In this document: positions 45,207 through 54,192 of the stretch, piece by piece
Layout of the letters: each line of letters begins with the position of its first letter
How positions within the stretch are numbered: position 1 is the first letter of the stretch
Origin: Chryseobacterium indologenes
GTDB taxonomy: Bacteria; Bacteroidota; Bacteroidia; Flavobacteriales; Weeksellaceae
NCBI RefSeq assembly: GCF_018362995.1
Contig: NZ_CP074372.1
Coordinates: 1,736,001 to 1,800,000, forward strand
Length of the DNA: 64,000 bases
Reading direction: 5' to 3'
Made by a program: the position numbers and the translations under genes
Notes under the pieces: generated by a model
Told to the model about the DNA's origin: nothing
What the model saw: the letters and a program-made list of their open reading frames with translations, nothing else
Database searches by the model: none

Positions 45207-45389
45207 ATTCTTAAACGCAAAGTTTCAATAACTTCAATGGATAGATTTAAGAAGGCAAAGAAACAACGACAAAGTCGCATTGAAGCTGCGTGGTCATCGT
45301 TCGCTTAATAAGAATCAATGAAGTTGATTCCGGCTTTGCTCCCTTACATATTCAGATTGAAAAGATAAAACTTTGCGTTTAAAAAGAAT
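45207..45389. repeat. Dispersed nested-palindrome repeat, copy C (full length)
   Basis: The most complete copy. TTAAACGCAAAGTTT at 45211-45225 is exactly inverted by AAACTTTGCGTTTAA at 45368-45382, and AATTCTT/AAGAATT extends the match beyond a two-base gap. Inside are GGCAAAG, CGAC-AAA-GTCG, AATCAATGAAGTTGATT and GCTTTGCTCCCTT. No gene lies in the 293-base gap that holds it. Confidence 0.75.
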
Positions 45390-45410
45390 TCTTCCTACTA
45401 ATTTAGAATG

Positions 45411-46526
45411 CTAAGCAAGTTTTTTCAAAACTCTGGATTTAATGATTGAAAAAGGTTTCTCAATAACAAATCGGTAGAACAAACCACCCAAGATACAAGC
45501 CAGCAGACAAATAAGAATGGTGATATTATCTGAGGTTTCAAATTTAAAATAACCAAGGAGCTCCTGCACCATATGGATAATTCCTTTGTGTGAAAGATAG
45601 ACAGCATACGACAGAGCAGCCAGCTGAGCAGTAATATACGACTTAGAACGATACAGGAAAGACGATTGGGAAATAGCAGCCATCAGAATAATTCCATAGC
45701 TTATCGCTATTAATGTAAAACCAAATACAGAAGCTTTTTTTGAAGCCTGTTCATTACCTATCCAAAATGAAATTCCAAGCAGTACTATTCCAAAAAAGAA
45801 AAACTTATTTCCATTACCAGCAACTATTCTTCTGAACATTGAAGAATACTGCATGAGATATCCGATCAAGACACCCGTTCCCAGGCTATCCAATCTTGTA
45901 TGGGTTGGATAATATATTTTCATATACCATAATTTCCAGAAATCTGTGGAAGAAGGATCTGCTGCTGCAATAAATTCATTCCACGCCATAAGCCTTGCTG
46001 CCATAGAAAATCCAATGACGGCAATCATCAGAACAGTCATATATCTGGACAGTTTTGTCGGCATTAGGATCAAAAGGAACACAGGTAAAATGAGATAAAA
46101 TTGTTCTTCGATACACAATGACCATGCATGGGAAAACGTTCCCCGGCTGATGACATCCAACCCATAGTTTTGAGTGAAAGTAACAAACTTCCCAAAAGGA
46201 GATAACGCTTCCCTTTCCCTGAAAAAAGGAAATGTAAAATAGAGAAAAAGGGTAAAAAAGTAAGCCGGAATAATCCTGAAAAACCGTTTTACATAAAATC
46301 TTCTCAGACTGATACTTCCATTCTTTTCTATTTCTTTAAACAGCTGCCCTGAGATCAGAAAACCGCTTAGTACAAAGAAAAGATCTACTCCTGTCCACCC
46401 AAATCTCCCGATACTGTCTATCCAGCCGGGATGTTTAAAGGCCCTGTAATGATATAGTAACACAAGTAAAATAGCAACTGCCCTCAGATGATCTAATCCG
46501 TAAAGCCTTTCAGAACATTCCGTCAT
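45411..46526 (-). CDS. Acyltransferase 3 family membrane protein (OafA/YrhL-like)
   Basis: I favour ATG 46526 (371 residues) over the frame start at 46559, since the family begins right before LYGLDHLRAVAILLVLLYHY, which carries the conserved Arg and His. About ten membrane helices follow, with GVDLFFVLSGFLISGQL near residue 50 and a SLCIEEQFYLILP block. The family O-acylates surface polysaccharide or other sugars. Neighbours give no substrate. Confidence 0.9.
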   Translation of the reverse strand: MTECSERLYGLDHLRAVAILLVLLYHYRAFKHPGWIDSIGRFGWTGVDLFFVLSGFLISGQLFKEIEKNGSISLRRFYVKRFFRIIPAYFFTLFLYFTFPFFREREALSPFGKFVTFTQNYGLDVISRGTFSHAWSLCIEEQFYLILPVFLLILMPTKLSRYMTVLMIAVIGFSMAARLMAWNEFIAAADPSSTDFWKLWYMKIYYPTHTRLDSLGTGVLIGYLMQYSSMFRRIVAGNGNKFFFFGIVLLGISFWIGNEQASKKASVFGFTLIAISYGIILMAAISQSSFLYRSKSYITAQLAALSYAVYLSHKGIIHMVQELLGYFKFETSDNITILICLLACILGGLFYRFVIEKPFSIIKSRVLKKLA

Positions 46527-46709
46527 TATTTTTTTTATACAAATATTGACCAATTTCAACCTGCTTTCTTACACAGGATTCAGACAACAGGCTATTCACT
46601 GCCAATAGCAAAATAAGCAGTTTGTAGCATAAATGATGTTATCTGACATTATTTTAAAGTCTTTTGCATACATTTCTCTGGCGTAGCTGAAGTTTTAATA
46701 TTTTTGAAG

Positions 46710-47774
46710 ATGATGAAAATGCCATCAGGAACTCAGATCAGACAAACTCTATACTTCCAGCTGTTCTTCTGGACTGCTTTATTTTTATTCGGAACAGCAA
46801 GAATGTATGGAGAATATGAAAGTGGAGCCTTTAAAGAATTGGTCATCTATAACTTTTGCCATTGGATTTTTCAGATTGCAGGAGCCAATTTTATCTATTT
46901 CGTGCTGATCCGCCGTTTTTTCGACCGAAAAAGGTATGTTGAGTTTTCGGTGTACCTTGTCATCAGTCTTTATCTTATTTCTGTCATCAACAGGTTTTTT
47001 CTTGTTTATATTGCAGAACCACTCTTTACCCATGAAGTCAAAGACAGCATATCCGATATTTTCACTGATATCCCCTATCTTTTGATTCATTATACATTCA
47101 CAATTATCAGTGGGGCATTTATCTTTATTTCCATTATGTTTTTCATACGGTACAGGGATGAAAAAGAATATACGATCAAACTGCAGAAGGAAAAGACCGA
47201 GCTTGAACTGCAATCCCTCAAATCTCAGCTCAATCCACATTTTCTCTTTAATACCCTGAATAATATTTATTCTCTTTCGATCAGTCATTCTGATAAAACC
47301 TCCCAATCCATCAGCCAGCTTTCTGATATTCTGGATTATATTTTATACAAAGGGCAGAAAAAATGGGTTTCGGTCTCTGATGAACTGGCGATTATTGAGC
47401 ATTATATTGCATTGGAAAGCCTGCGGTATCATGATGAAAGATTAAAAATTCAAAAATATATCAGATTAAACTCCCCAAATACCATTCCGCCCCTGCTCTA
47501 CCTTACTTTGGTGGAAAATGCCTTTAAACACGGAGTAGGAAAAAGTTCAGAAACTACGGAAATAAAGATTCATATAGAAACGAATTCACAGCATTCTGTC
47601 TTTACAATTGAAAACACCTTCTCAGGCCACCAGACAACCAATGAAAAAGGGATCGGTCTGCAGAACATACAAAGACAGCTGCAGTATCACTATCATGAAC
47701 ATTTTACTTTCAAGATCTCACAGGAAAACCATATTTTTAAAGTTGAAATAACCACTCCTTCACATGACAATTAA
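46710..47774 (+). CDS. LytS-type sensor histidine kinase (HisKA_2/His_kinase family)
   Basis: ATG 46710 is preferred to the TTG at 46704, giving 354 residues. Four hydrophobic segments in residues 15-150 form the sensor, then a coiled linker leads to the phospho-acceptor block QLNPHFLFNTLNN (His about 177) and an ATPase domain (LVENAFKHGVGK, later GIGLQNIQRQL). It has no extracytoplasmic domain. It overlaps its response regulator by 11 bases. Confidence 0.9.
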   Translation: MMKMPSGTQIRQTLYFQLFFWTALFLFGTARMYGEYESGAFKELVIYNFCHWIFQIAGANFIYFVLIRRFFDRKRYVEFSVYLVISLYLISVINRFFLVYIAEPLFTHEVKDSISDIFTDIPYLLIHYTFTIISGAFIFISIMFFIRYRDEKEYTIKLQKEKTELELQSLKSQLNPHFLFNTLNNIYSLSISHSDKTSQSISQLSDILDYILYKGQKKWVSVSDELAIIEHYIALESLRYHDERLKIQKYIRLNSPNTIPPLLYLTLVENAFKHGVGKSSETTEIKIHIETNSQHSVFTIENTFSGHQTTNEKGIGLQNIQRQLQYHYHEHFTFKISQENHIFKVEITTPSHDN

Positions 47775-48462
47775 CTGTATTATTGTAGATGATGAACCTC
47801 TGGCCATGTCATTACTGGAAAACCATATTTCTAAGATCGACGATTTAAAGCTGGTGGGAAAAGCTCAGAATGCAATGCAGGCTTATAAAATACTGCAAAA
47901 TCAGACCGTAGACCTGATGTTTCTGGATATTCAGATGCCTCAGCTTAGCGGAATTGATTTCCTGAAATCACTACCCCAAAAGCCCAAAACTATTTTCACT
48001 ACCGCTTACCGGGATTTTGCCATTGAAGGTTTTGAACTGGAAGCGGTAGATTATCTCCTGAAGCCGATTACTTTTGAACGTTTTTTTAAATCTGTGGAAC
48101 GTATCATGAGAACTACCGCCGGCCATACAGAAGATTTTATCCTCATCAAAACTGAAGGAATGCACCGGAAACTTATGCTTTCAGAGATCGTTTATTTTGA
48201 AAGTCAGGGAAATGATATCAAAATAGTACTCATTACCAATGAAAGTTTTATTTCTAAAAGTAAGATTACAGATATTGAACAGACATTATCAGGTAAAAGT
48301 TTTGTGAGAATTCACAGATCTTTTATCATTAATTCTGCTTTTGTGACGGCATTTAATAATAATGAAATTGTTGTCAACCATCATAAAATTCCCGTGGGAA
48401 GAAGTTATAAACAGGAATTTGATGCATTAATCTCATCTGTTTCCAGAAATAAACTGTTATAA
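47764..48462 (+). CDS. LytTR-family response regulator
   Basis: This 232-residue protein has a receiver domain (about 1-120) with DDEP (9-12), phospho-acceptor D55 in LMFLDIQMP and a conserved Lys in LLKPITF, then a LytTR DNA-binding domain (about 130-230; ILIKTEGMHRKL ... FVRIHRSFIIN). Start overlaps the kinase stop, so both are co-translated. Regulon unknown; the acyltransferase gene is divergent from the kinase across a 183-base gap. Confidence 0.93.
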   Translation: MTINCIIVDDEPLAMSLLENHISKIDDLKLVGKAQNAMQAYKILQNQTVDLMFLDIQMPQLSGIDFLKSLPQKPKTIFTTAYRDFAIEGFELEAVDYLLKPITFERFFKSVERIMRTTAGHTEDFILIKTEGMHRKLMLSEIVYFESQGNDIKIVLITNESFISKSKITDIEQTLSGKSFVRIHRSFIINSAFVTAFNNNEIVVNHHKIPVGRSYKQEFDALISSVSRNKLL

Positions 48463-48820
48463 ACTTACTTTCTACTTCTCTTTTAGAATTTAATCTATAA
48501 TAGCATTTTTAACATTTATTTTAAATTAGTTTCTCTCCCAACCTCGCTTAAGGGATTTTCAATCTGTTTCTCAATACATTACATCAAATTGATAATTAAC
48601 GATCAACTTTAAACCCAATTGGCTTCACTTTCCTAAAAAAGACCCAAGAAATTAATTAACAATCACTTACACAAACAATGACATCCATAGCATCGACGGA
48701 TGCTCTCATAGAAATATTAAAAAAAAATGTTATTTTTGCTTTAACAAATAAAATTGCTTTTTAGCCTTTTTATTAGTAATTTTATATACACCAATTTTAT
48801 AAAACATTAAAATTCAATTC
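48463..48820 (+). promoter_or_regulatory. Gap with -7 box and small hairpin
   Basis: TATTTTTG at 48731-48738 fits the -7 box for the 48821 gene, with no clear -33. AGCATC-GACG-GATGCT at 48689-48704 is a perfect 6-bp hairpin or operator just upstream. No gene is seen in the 358 bases. Confidence 0.45.
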
Positions 48821-49381
48821 ATGAGAAAAATAATTCTACTTATTACATGTATGTTCGGTATTTCAGTTTTCTCACAGATCAAAGTGTTGAAGAATGAAAG
48901 TTTGGTGGAAATTGGTAAAGATAATTCCGTTGGTCTCTATAAAAAGGAAGATAAATTTACAGTCAACTACCAGGATCTGAACACCAGCAACCTGAATACA
49001 ATCCGATCTTTTTCATTTCAGAATCTTAATAATGATGTTGCCGGACTATACAAACTTATTATGGATGGTTTTATCTCCACTCCGGAAGAGAATGTTGTGT
49101 TGGAATTGCCTAATGATATCATCGAACTTCATTATGAAAAGAATTATGGCCAGCAAACCATGCAGTTTATCCAGGTGATCAACAAAAACCGGAAATACAT
49201 TGGAAAATCACAGTTTTTAACCCAAAAACAAGTGGAGAAGATTTTCGGAAGAGCTAATGGAAAGTATGCCATGTATGACAAACCTGCTTCTATAAATCCT
49301 TCAGTGAATAAAGGAAACGGAAATACAGCATCTACCGCTGCCCCGGCAACAGGTGGAACAAAGAAAAAATCAAGAAAATAA
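48821..49381 (+). CDS. Secreted protein of unknown function
   Basis: This 186-residue protein has a signal peptide ending VFSQ (about 19), a compact middle region, and a low-complexity tail rich in Asn, Gly, Thr, Ala and Pro that ends in KKKSRK. No family recognised. The basic tail could contact polyanions or peptidoglycan. It is transcribed alone, ended by a terminator at 49403. Confidence 0.65.
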   Translation: MRKIILLITCMFGISVFSQIKVLKNESLVEIGKDNSVGLYKKEDKFTVNYQDLNTSNLNTIRSFSFQNLNNDVAGLYKLIMDGFISTPEENVVLELPNDIIELHYEKNYGQQTMQFIQVINKNRKYIGKSQFLTQKQVEKIFGRANGKYAMYDKPASINPSVNKGNGNTASTAAPATGGTKKKSRK

Positions 49382-49402
49382 TTATATTTTATAAATATTG
49401 CG

Positions 49403-49442
49403 AAACTCATTCTATTGGATGAGTTTTTTTATTTTATTTTTG
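49403..49442 (+). promoter_or_regulatory. Terminator fused to the next promoter
   Basis: AAACTCAT...ATGAGTTTTTTT (49403-49430) ends the 48821 transcript. A TTG in its loop/stem (49415-49417), a 17-base spacer and TATTTTTG (49435-49442) form the promoter of the ABC ATPase gene that starts at 49462. Hairpin and -33 region overlap. Confidence 0.6.
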
Positions 49443-49461
49443 CAAAAAGATAGTAAAACTT

Positions 49462-50157
49462 ATGCCGCTTCAGATAATCAATTTAACCAAAAAATTTGGT
49501 GAGCAGACTGCCCTTGACAATATCAACATTTCTATTGATAAAAACGAGATCATCGGTCTTCTTGGCCCAAACGGTGCCGGAAAATCTACCCTGATGAAAT
49601 CTATTGTCGGAGCACTGAAAATTGACCAGGGTGAAATCATCTTCAATGGTATGAATATCTCAAACCATGAGATTGAAAGCAAAAAGAAAATAGGCTTTCT
49701 TCCTGAAAACAATCCGCTTTATCTGGAGATGTACGTAAAAGAATACCTTCAGTTTGTAGCCAATATCCACAAAATCCCTGAATCCAGAGTAGATGAGGTG
49801 ATAGAACTGGTAGGAATTACGCCTGAAAAATCCAAAAAGATCGGACAGCTTTCAAAAGGCTACAAGCAACGTGTAGGATTGGCACAGGCTATTATTCATC
49901 AGCCGGATTTACTGATTCTGGATGAACCTACCAATGGTCTGGATCCCAATCAAATCATTGAAATCCGTAATGTGGTAAAACAAATCGGCCAGCAGAAAAC
50001 CGTTTTACTTTCTACCCACATCATGCAGGAAGTAGAAGCACTTTGTTCAAGAGTTATTCTTATTCATAAAGGAAATATTCTTCAGGACTGCCCTATTGAT
50101 GAGTTTAAAGGTAAATTTGAAAGCCTGGAAGAGGCGTTTGCAAGTTACACGGTATAA
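49462..50157 (+). CDS. ABC transporter ATPase, GldA-like
   Basis: This 231-residue ATPase has Walker A GPNGAGKST (35-43), a signature region LSKGYKQRVGLAQA, Walker B LLILDEPTNGLD and switch H in LSTHIMQEVEA. The order of blocks (PENNPLYLEMYVKEYL, KKIGQLSKGYKQR, LDPNQIIEIRNVV) is close to GldA of gliding flavobacteria, but GldA is about 300 residues and this protein lacks its C-terminal extension. No permease gene (GldF/GldG) is adjacent. It could serve gliding-type or other export machinery encoded elsewhere. Confidence 0.8.
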   Translation: MPLQIINLTKKFGEQTALDNINISIDKNEIIGLLGPNGAGKSTLMKSIVGALKIDQGEIIFNGMNISNHEIESKKKIGFLPENNPLYLEMYVKEYLQFVANIHKIPESRVDEVIELVGITPEKSKKIGQLSKGYKQRVGLAQAIIHQPDLLILDEPTNGLDPNQIIEIRNVVKQIGQQKTVLLSTHIMQEVEALCSRVILIHKGNILQDCPIDEFKGKFESLEEAFASYTV

Positions 50158-50165
50158 AAAATATG

Positions 50166-50199
50166 AAATCGCCCGGAAAAATTTTCGGGCGATTTTTTT
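50166..50199 (+). terminator. Intrinsic terminator (convergent genes)
   Basis: AAATCGCCCG and CGGGCGATTT form a perfect 10-bp stem followed by seven T. It lies between the convergent ATPase and SPFH genes and may work on both strands. Confidence 0.88.
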
Positions 50200-50224
50200 A
50201 GTTTAATTATTCCTTATGCTAAAG

Positions 50225-52162
50225 TCAAGAATTATTATCAGGTTTCTCTTCAATCACAGTAACCGTTTCAGCATTTTTCTTTTGCACCTGTTCCAACAGC
50301 TGAAGTCCCAGAAGTCCGCTGATTCCGCCATTCGCTGAATCTCCGTTACCGCCAATTAATACCTCAGGCATTATTCTTACATTCTGGCTGGCTATATTTT
50401 CCATAATTTTCAATTGAGTAAAATTATTTCCGCCCATTGCTTCTACCGATAGCTTGTAAGATTCTGCATTAGATTTACCAATGGCCAGAATTTTTTCTGC
50501 TTCAGCATTACCTGTTAGTGAAATTTGTTCCGCATTTGCTTTTGCCAGCAATTCTATCTTTTCTGCTTCAGCTTTGGCAAGAAGTCTTGTTTTTTCTGCT
50601 TCACCGGTTGCTAACAGTTTCAGTCTGTCTCCTTCCGCATTTGCCTGTAATCTTACGGAATTGGCATCTCCGGTTGCTTTTTTTACTGATGCATCAGCTA
50701 TTCTTTCCGCAATCAAAACACCCTGATCTGCTTTTACAATTTCTTTCTGCATATCAGCAACAGCCGTTTCTTTTTCTAAAGCCTGACGTGTTTCCTGAGC
50801 CAGCATTTCAGTTTCATACGTAATTTTCTGTTCTTCCGCCAATTTTCTATCCGTTAAGGTTTTCATCAGACTTTCCGGAGGAACAATCGCTCCAATCAGA
50901 GTGTCCACAGCATTTACATTATATTGTTCCAAAACACTGCTGATATGGTCTTTTGCAGACTGCTGTCTTTCTTTTCGGGTCCCCAGGAAGGCAATCACAT
51001 CACTATCCTGCGCTGAATTTCTGAAATAATTTCCAATGGTTGGTTCCAAAACCTGGCTTACAAGATTGATCATATTTCCAAAACGGGCTATCACTTTCGG
51101 AGCTTCATAGGTAGGAATATGAATGATTTGAGAAACATCAAGATTGAATGGGAAACCGTCTTTACTTCGTACCGTAATTGTTGAAAGATTTTTATCCAGC
51201 TGGTGGGATTCACTTCTTTCATACGCCCAGTTCAGAACCAAATTGGTAGTAGGAACAAGTTCAACCTTCATAATATAAGGATTGATGGGGTATTTTCCGG
51301 GCCCAATGGGTTCTGCCCAAACTCCTTTATGACTTTTCTCAACAATATTTCCATGTTTGAAATCAATCCCGCTCAAATCCTGTCCTTCTTCTCCCACGTA
51401 GCTAATAATGACTCCCACATGGCCAATAGGAATTTCCGTCATTTTCACCATTTCAACTTTTGTAAACCATGGATTCAGAAAATAAGAACCCGCCAGGATT
51501 ACCTGTTCCTGAAGACCTTTAAATCCTCCGTTATTTAAAAAAGTATCTACATCCTGGAACTTATTATGATCATTGATAATCTTACCCGCAATCTGACCTT
51601 CAGCTAAAGGGTCTCCTTCCATAGTTGTGATAATACCTACTGCATTATCAGGAATCTGAGTCATATCCGTTAATTCTATTTCAAATAACAACGTATTGAT
51701 TCTATAGGATCCCGGCGCAATAATCGCGGTCTGACGGCCTTTCCTTCCTCCGTTTTTCAAAAAAGCTTCAGCATCCTGAAAAGAATCACACTCCACTTTT
51801 CTTCCTAAGATTCTTCCGGTTTCTAATTCTGCACCATCTTTTGCCAGCAATAATCCAATTTTTCCGGTCGAAATCACTGTAAAAGATTGAAAATCGATAG
51901 AATACTGCCAGATCCATTTTCTGAAATATACACCCGGAGCTAATGTCTGAGCCTGAAAACCCGCTTCTCCATTGGTTGCAATAATCCTTCCTTCCGGAAG
52001 TTCCTGCTTACCCACCAACACGAATTTTTTGGTTACCAAACCTATTTTGTCCTGAGGGACAATGATTAATCCAAAGAAAATTCTTAAAATGAATTTATAA
52101 AAAAGTACGCACAACAGTGCAATTACAGCCGGAATCATCCAGCCATGAAAAGCTAATTCCAT
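50225..52162 (-). CDS. SPFH/flotillin-like membrane scaffold protein with three N-terminal repeats
   Basis: This 645-residue protein has one N-terminal membrane helix (about 10-32). Residues about 35-300 hold three related beta-type repeats, each with a V/I-G-I/L-I strand, a loop, FQD(A/V)-x-x-FL-NGG in two of them, and a closing GSY/GKY-(R/F/P)-(I/L)-NP/NT. Then comes an SPFH domain (about 300-440) and a long Ala/Glu heptad-like coiled coil (AEAEKIELLAKANAEQ and similar). Flotillin-like proteins organise membrane microdomains. No NfeD partner gene adjoins it. The repeats recall those of vault-type proteins, which is a suggestion only. Confidence 0.85.
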   Translation of the reverse strand: MELAFHGWMIPAVIALLCVLFYKFILRIFFGLIIVPQDKIGLVTKKFVLVGKQELPEGRIIATNGEAGFQAQTLAPGVYFRKWIWQYSIDFQSFTVISTGKIGLLLAKDGAELETGRILGRKVECDSFQDAEAFLKNGGRKGRQTAIIAPGSYRINTLLFEIELTDMTQIPDNAVGIITTMEGDPLAEGQIAGKIINDHNKFQDVDTFLNNGGFKGLQEQVILAGSYFLNPWFTKVEMVKMTEIPIGHVGVIISYVGEEGQDLSGIDFKHGNIVEKSHKGVWAEPIGPGKYPINPYIMKVELVPTTNLVLNWAYERSESHQLDKNLSTITVRSKDGFPFNLDVSQIIHIPTYEAPKVIARFGNMINLVSQVLEPTIGNYFRNSAQDSDVIAFLGTRKERQQSAKDHISSVLEQYNVNAVDTLIGAIVPPESLMKTLTDRKLAEEQKITYETEMLAQETRQALEKETAVADMQKEIVKADQGVLIAERIADASVKKATGDANSVRLQANAEGDRLKLLATGEAEKTRLLAKAEAEKIELLAKANAEQISLTGNAEAEKILAIGKSNAESYKLSVEAMGGNNFTQLKIMENIASQNVRIMPEVLIGGNGDSANGGISGLLGLQLLEQVQKKNAETVTVIEEKPDNNS

Positions 52163-52605
52163 AGTTTTGTTTTTTGTTTTTGATTATATTTGAAAACAGG
52201 GATTGTGTTCTATTTCTTCGGTATATGAAAAAACAGAGTACGAATTATGTGATAATTCTTTCGAAAAAATTAAGAAATTACAGGAGGAGAAGTATTAAAA
52301 ATCGTGAAGATGATTTCTGATACTTTTAATAGAAAAAACTTAAAGTTAATTAGTTTCATTTTGATAATAAAGGAACGAGATCCTTTGATGGTACAAATGT
52401 ACAGAAGAAAAGTATTCAGTTGTTTCAAAAACCGGCATTTTTTTTCAAACAAATTTATAATTAACTGAAAATCAATATTATTATTTCACATAACAAACCT
52501 TCATAAACCTGAAAATCTCTTTTGAAGCTTCCTGAGTTCTTCTGAAACATTGAAAAATGGCTCTAAATTTGATGAGGCTTAACATACACTACAAAATATA
52601 AGAAA
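52163..52605 (+). promoter_or_regulatory. Divergent gap with -7 box at 52564-52571
   Basis: TAAATTTG at 52564-52571 fits the -7 box, 35 bases before the 52606 start. Minus-strand promoter for the SPFH gene is not evident. The other bases of this 443-base gap are AT-rich and show no gene. Confidence 0.45.
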
Positions 52606-53043
52606 ATGATTAAAAAACTTTTATTAGGGACTTTCTGCTTAGCGCAGTTTTCTTTCGCTTATGCCAAAGAAGTTCCGACTCCGAAAACAGATATTTCTGT
52701 AACTTCATCTGCTCTTCAACAGGTACCTAAAACAGTCATTATTAAGACTAAAAAGTTCAAGATCAGAATCGACAAACAGCCAAACGGTAAGTATCTTTAC
52801 CAGTCATGGAATGCCAATGCAAAGATCACGGCTAAACCCAGTATGATCATCAGTGATGGAGAAATGATTCCTGACGGTACCGGAGGAAATTATTATATCT
52901 CCTTCAACAATGAAGGACATAGCTATCAGGTCTGGAGAAATTACCTTACCGATTCTCCGAAAAAAGCTCCTTATACACTGGTGGTAAATGATGCCAACGA
53001 CAATGAAATTGTACGTCAGGACGGATATGTAGTCAAAAACTAA
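52606..53043 (+). CDS. Secreted protein of unknown function
   Basis: This 145-residue protein has a signal peptide ending SFAYA (about 20) and a beta-rich body with aromatic strands (GKYLYQSWNANAKIT, NYYISFNNEGHSYQVWRNYL) and a closing VRQDGYVVKN. The pattern suggests one compact beta-sandwich domain, periplasmic or surface. No family recognised. Alone in its transcript. Confidence 0.65.
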   Translation: MIKKLLLGTFCLAQFSFAYAKEVPTPKTDISVTSSALQQVPKTVIIKTKKFKIRIDKQPNGKYLYQSWNANAKITAKPSMIISDGEMIPDGTGGNYYISFNNEGHSYQVWRNYLTDSPKKAPYTLVVNDANDNEIVRQDGYVVKN

Positions 53044-53109
53044 GCTGGAAGTTTTATAGTCTGTATATAAATTTCATTAAAGACTTAGAGTTTCTTTAAT
53101 ATAAAATAA

Positions 53110-53136
53110 AAATCCTGCATTGATGCGGGATTTTTT
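53110..53136. terminator. Intrinsic terminator (convergent genes)
   Basis: AAATCCTGCA and TGCGGGATTT pair with one G-T wobble around a 4-base loop, with T and A runs on the two sides. It serves both the 52606 gene and the convergent patatin gene, whose stop codon it touches. Confidence 0.85.
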
Positions 53137-53935
53137 ATGTTCCGGACTGTTTTAATTCTTCAAAAAAACCACTGCCTTCATAACTTTCTTTAGCAGCTTT
53201 ATACCCGATATTAAAAATCTCTTCCAGTCTGTCTTTTCTTCGCTCAAAAGTGCCGTAAGAAGATAGTTTCTGGGAGGAAATGAACCAGTCGCAGTACTCA
53301 AATTTTACTTTTTCAATTCTATAGGAAAGTAAATCGTAAGAACGGGAAACAATTGCTTTAATGGAGTTCAGATCTTTAATTTTAGCTTCATTGGGCGGAG
53401 ATACAAATACTCCGATCAGCTTATCACAATCGTCTCTGATGATATCTGCCGGAAAGTTGTTCAGCACACCTCCATCACAATACATTTCTTCACCAATGAT
53501 ATAAGGAGTTGTAATTCCTGGAATGGAACATGAGGCAATGATGGCATCCACAATCTCAAAGTCTTTATCGAAAATCTTCTGAGTCCCGGAAACCAGTTCT
53601 GTGGCCACAATTTTCACTTCAATATCAAGATCACCCAATTTCATGTCATGGAAGATAGGCTTCAGATAGTTCCTGAAAATCACTGAAGAAACAAGCCCCG
53701 GCTGATTGAATGTAAAATGTTTCCAGTTGAAAAAATACACAGAATTGAAAAAATCCAGGATTTCTCCGGGCGTTTTCCCGATGGCATGAAGACATCCTAC
53801 AATAGACCCTGCGCTGCAGCAGGAAAGGATATCTACTTCAATCCCTTTTTCCTGTAAGAATTTTAATACTCCTGCATGAGCGATTCCTTTGGTACCGCCG
53901 CCTGATAAAACAAGTCCTACTCTCTCAAAATTCAT
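53135..53935 (-). CDS. Patatin-like phospholipase
   Basis: This 266-residue protein has the oxyanion loop SGGGTKGIAHAGVL (11-24), the nucleophile region C-C-S-A-G (S41) and the catalytic Asp motif MYCDGGVLNNFP. The usual G-x-S-x-G elbow has Cys in place of the first Gly. No signal peptide. It likely hydrolyses membrane lipids or acyl chains; RssA-like regulators are close in size. Neighbours give no specific context. Confidence 0.88.
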   Translation of the reverse strand: MNFERVGLVLSGGGTKGIAHAGVLKFLQEKGIEVDILSCCSAGSIVGCLHAIGKTPGEILDFFNSVYFFNWKHFTFNQPGLVSSVIFRNYLKPIFHDMKLGDLDIEVKIVATELVSGTQKIFDKDFEIVDAIIASCSIPGITTPYIIGEEMYCDGGVLNNFPADIIRDDCDKLIGVFVSPPNEAKIKDLNSIKAIVSRSYDLLSYRIEKVKFEYCDWFISSQKLSSYGTFERRKDRLEEIFNIGYKAAKESYEGSGFFEELKQSGT

Positions 53936-54076
53936 AGAATAAATGTAAGGAATCGACTTGGAATAATTGAGTTAATTTTTATAAATATGCTGATTTTAAA
54001 ATTATTTTAAGAAAATCTATTGTATCAAGCTAAAATTTCATCAGAAACCTTTTAAGAAAAACGGATAATAAGCAAT

Positions 54077-54109
54077 AAACCTAACAGGTTTTTGAAACCT
54101 GTTAGGTTT
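54077..54109. repeat. Perfect 15-bp hairpin AAACCTAACAGGTTT
   Basis: AAACCTAACAGGTTT at 54077-54091 is inverted exactly at 54095-54109 across a 3-base loop. It stands 30 bases from the lpdA terminator and lacks a T run, so it looks like a dispersed palindromic element rather than a second terminator. I recall similar strings in other flavobacterial genomes. Confidence 0.6.
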
Positions 54110-54139
54110 GGTTTACTATATTTCAGATTAGTATCAACG

Positions 54140-54168
54140 AAAAAAGCCGGAGAAGTCCGGGCTTTTTA
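54140..54168 (-). terminator. Intrinsic terminator of lpdA (minus strand)
   Basis: On the minus strand AAAAAGCCCGGA pairs with TCCGGCTTTTTT around CTTC with a one-base bulge, 25 bases after the lpdA stop. Confidence 0.75.
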
Positions 54169-54192
54169 TATAGATTTCTATATCTTTTCAGA

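Noticed and set aside
52270..52452. 60-codon minus-strand frame
   Set aside because: AT-rich gap sequence with hydrophobic low-complexity translation and no homology that I recognise.
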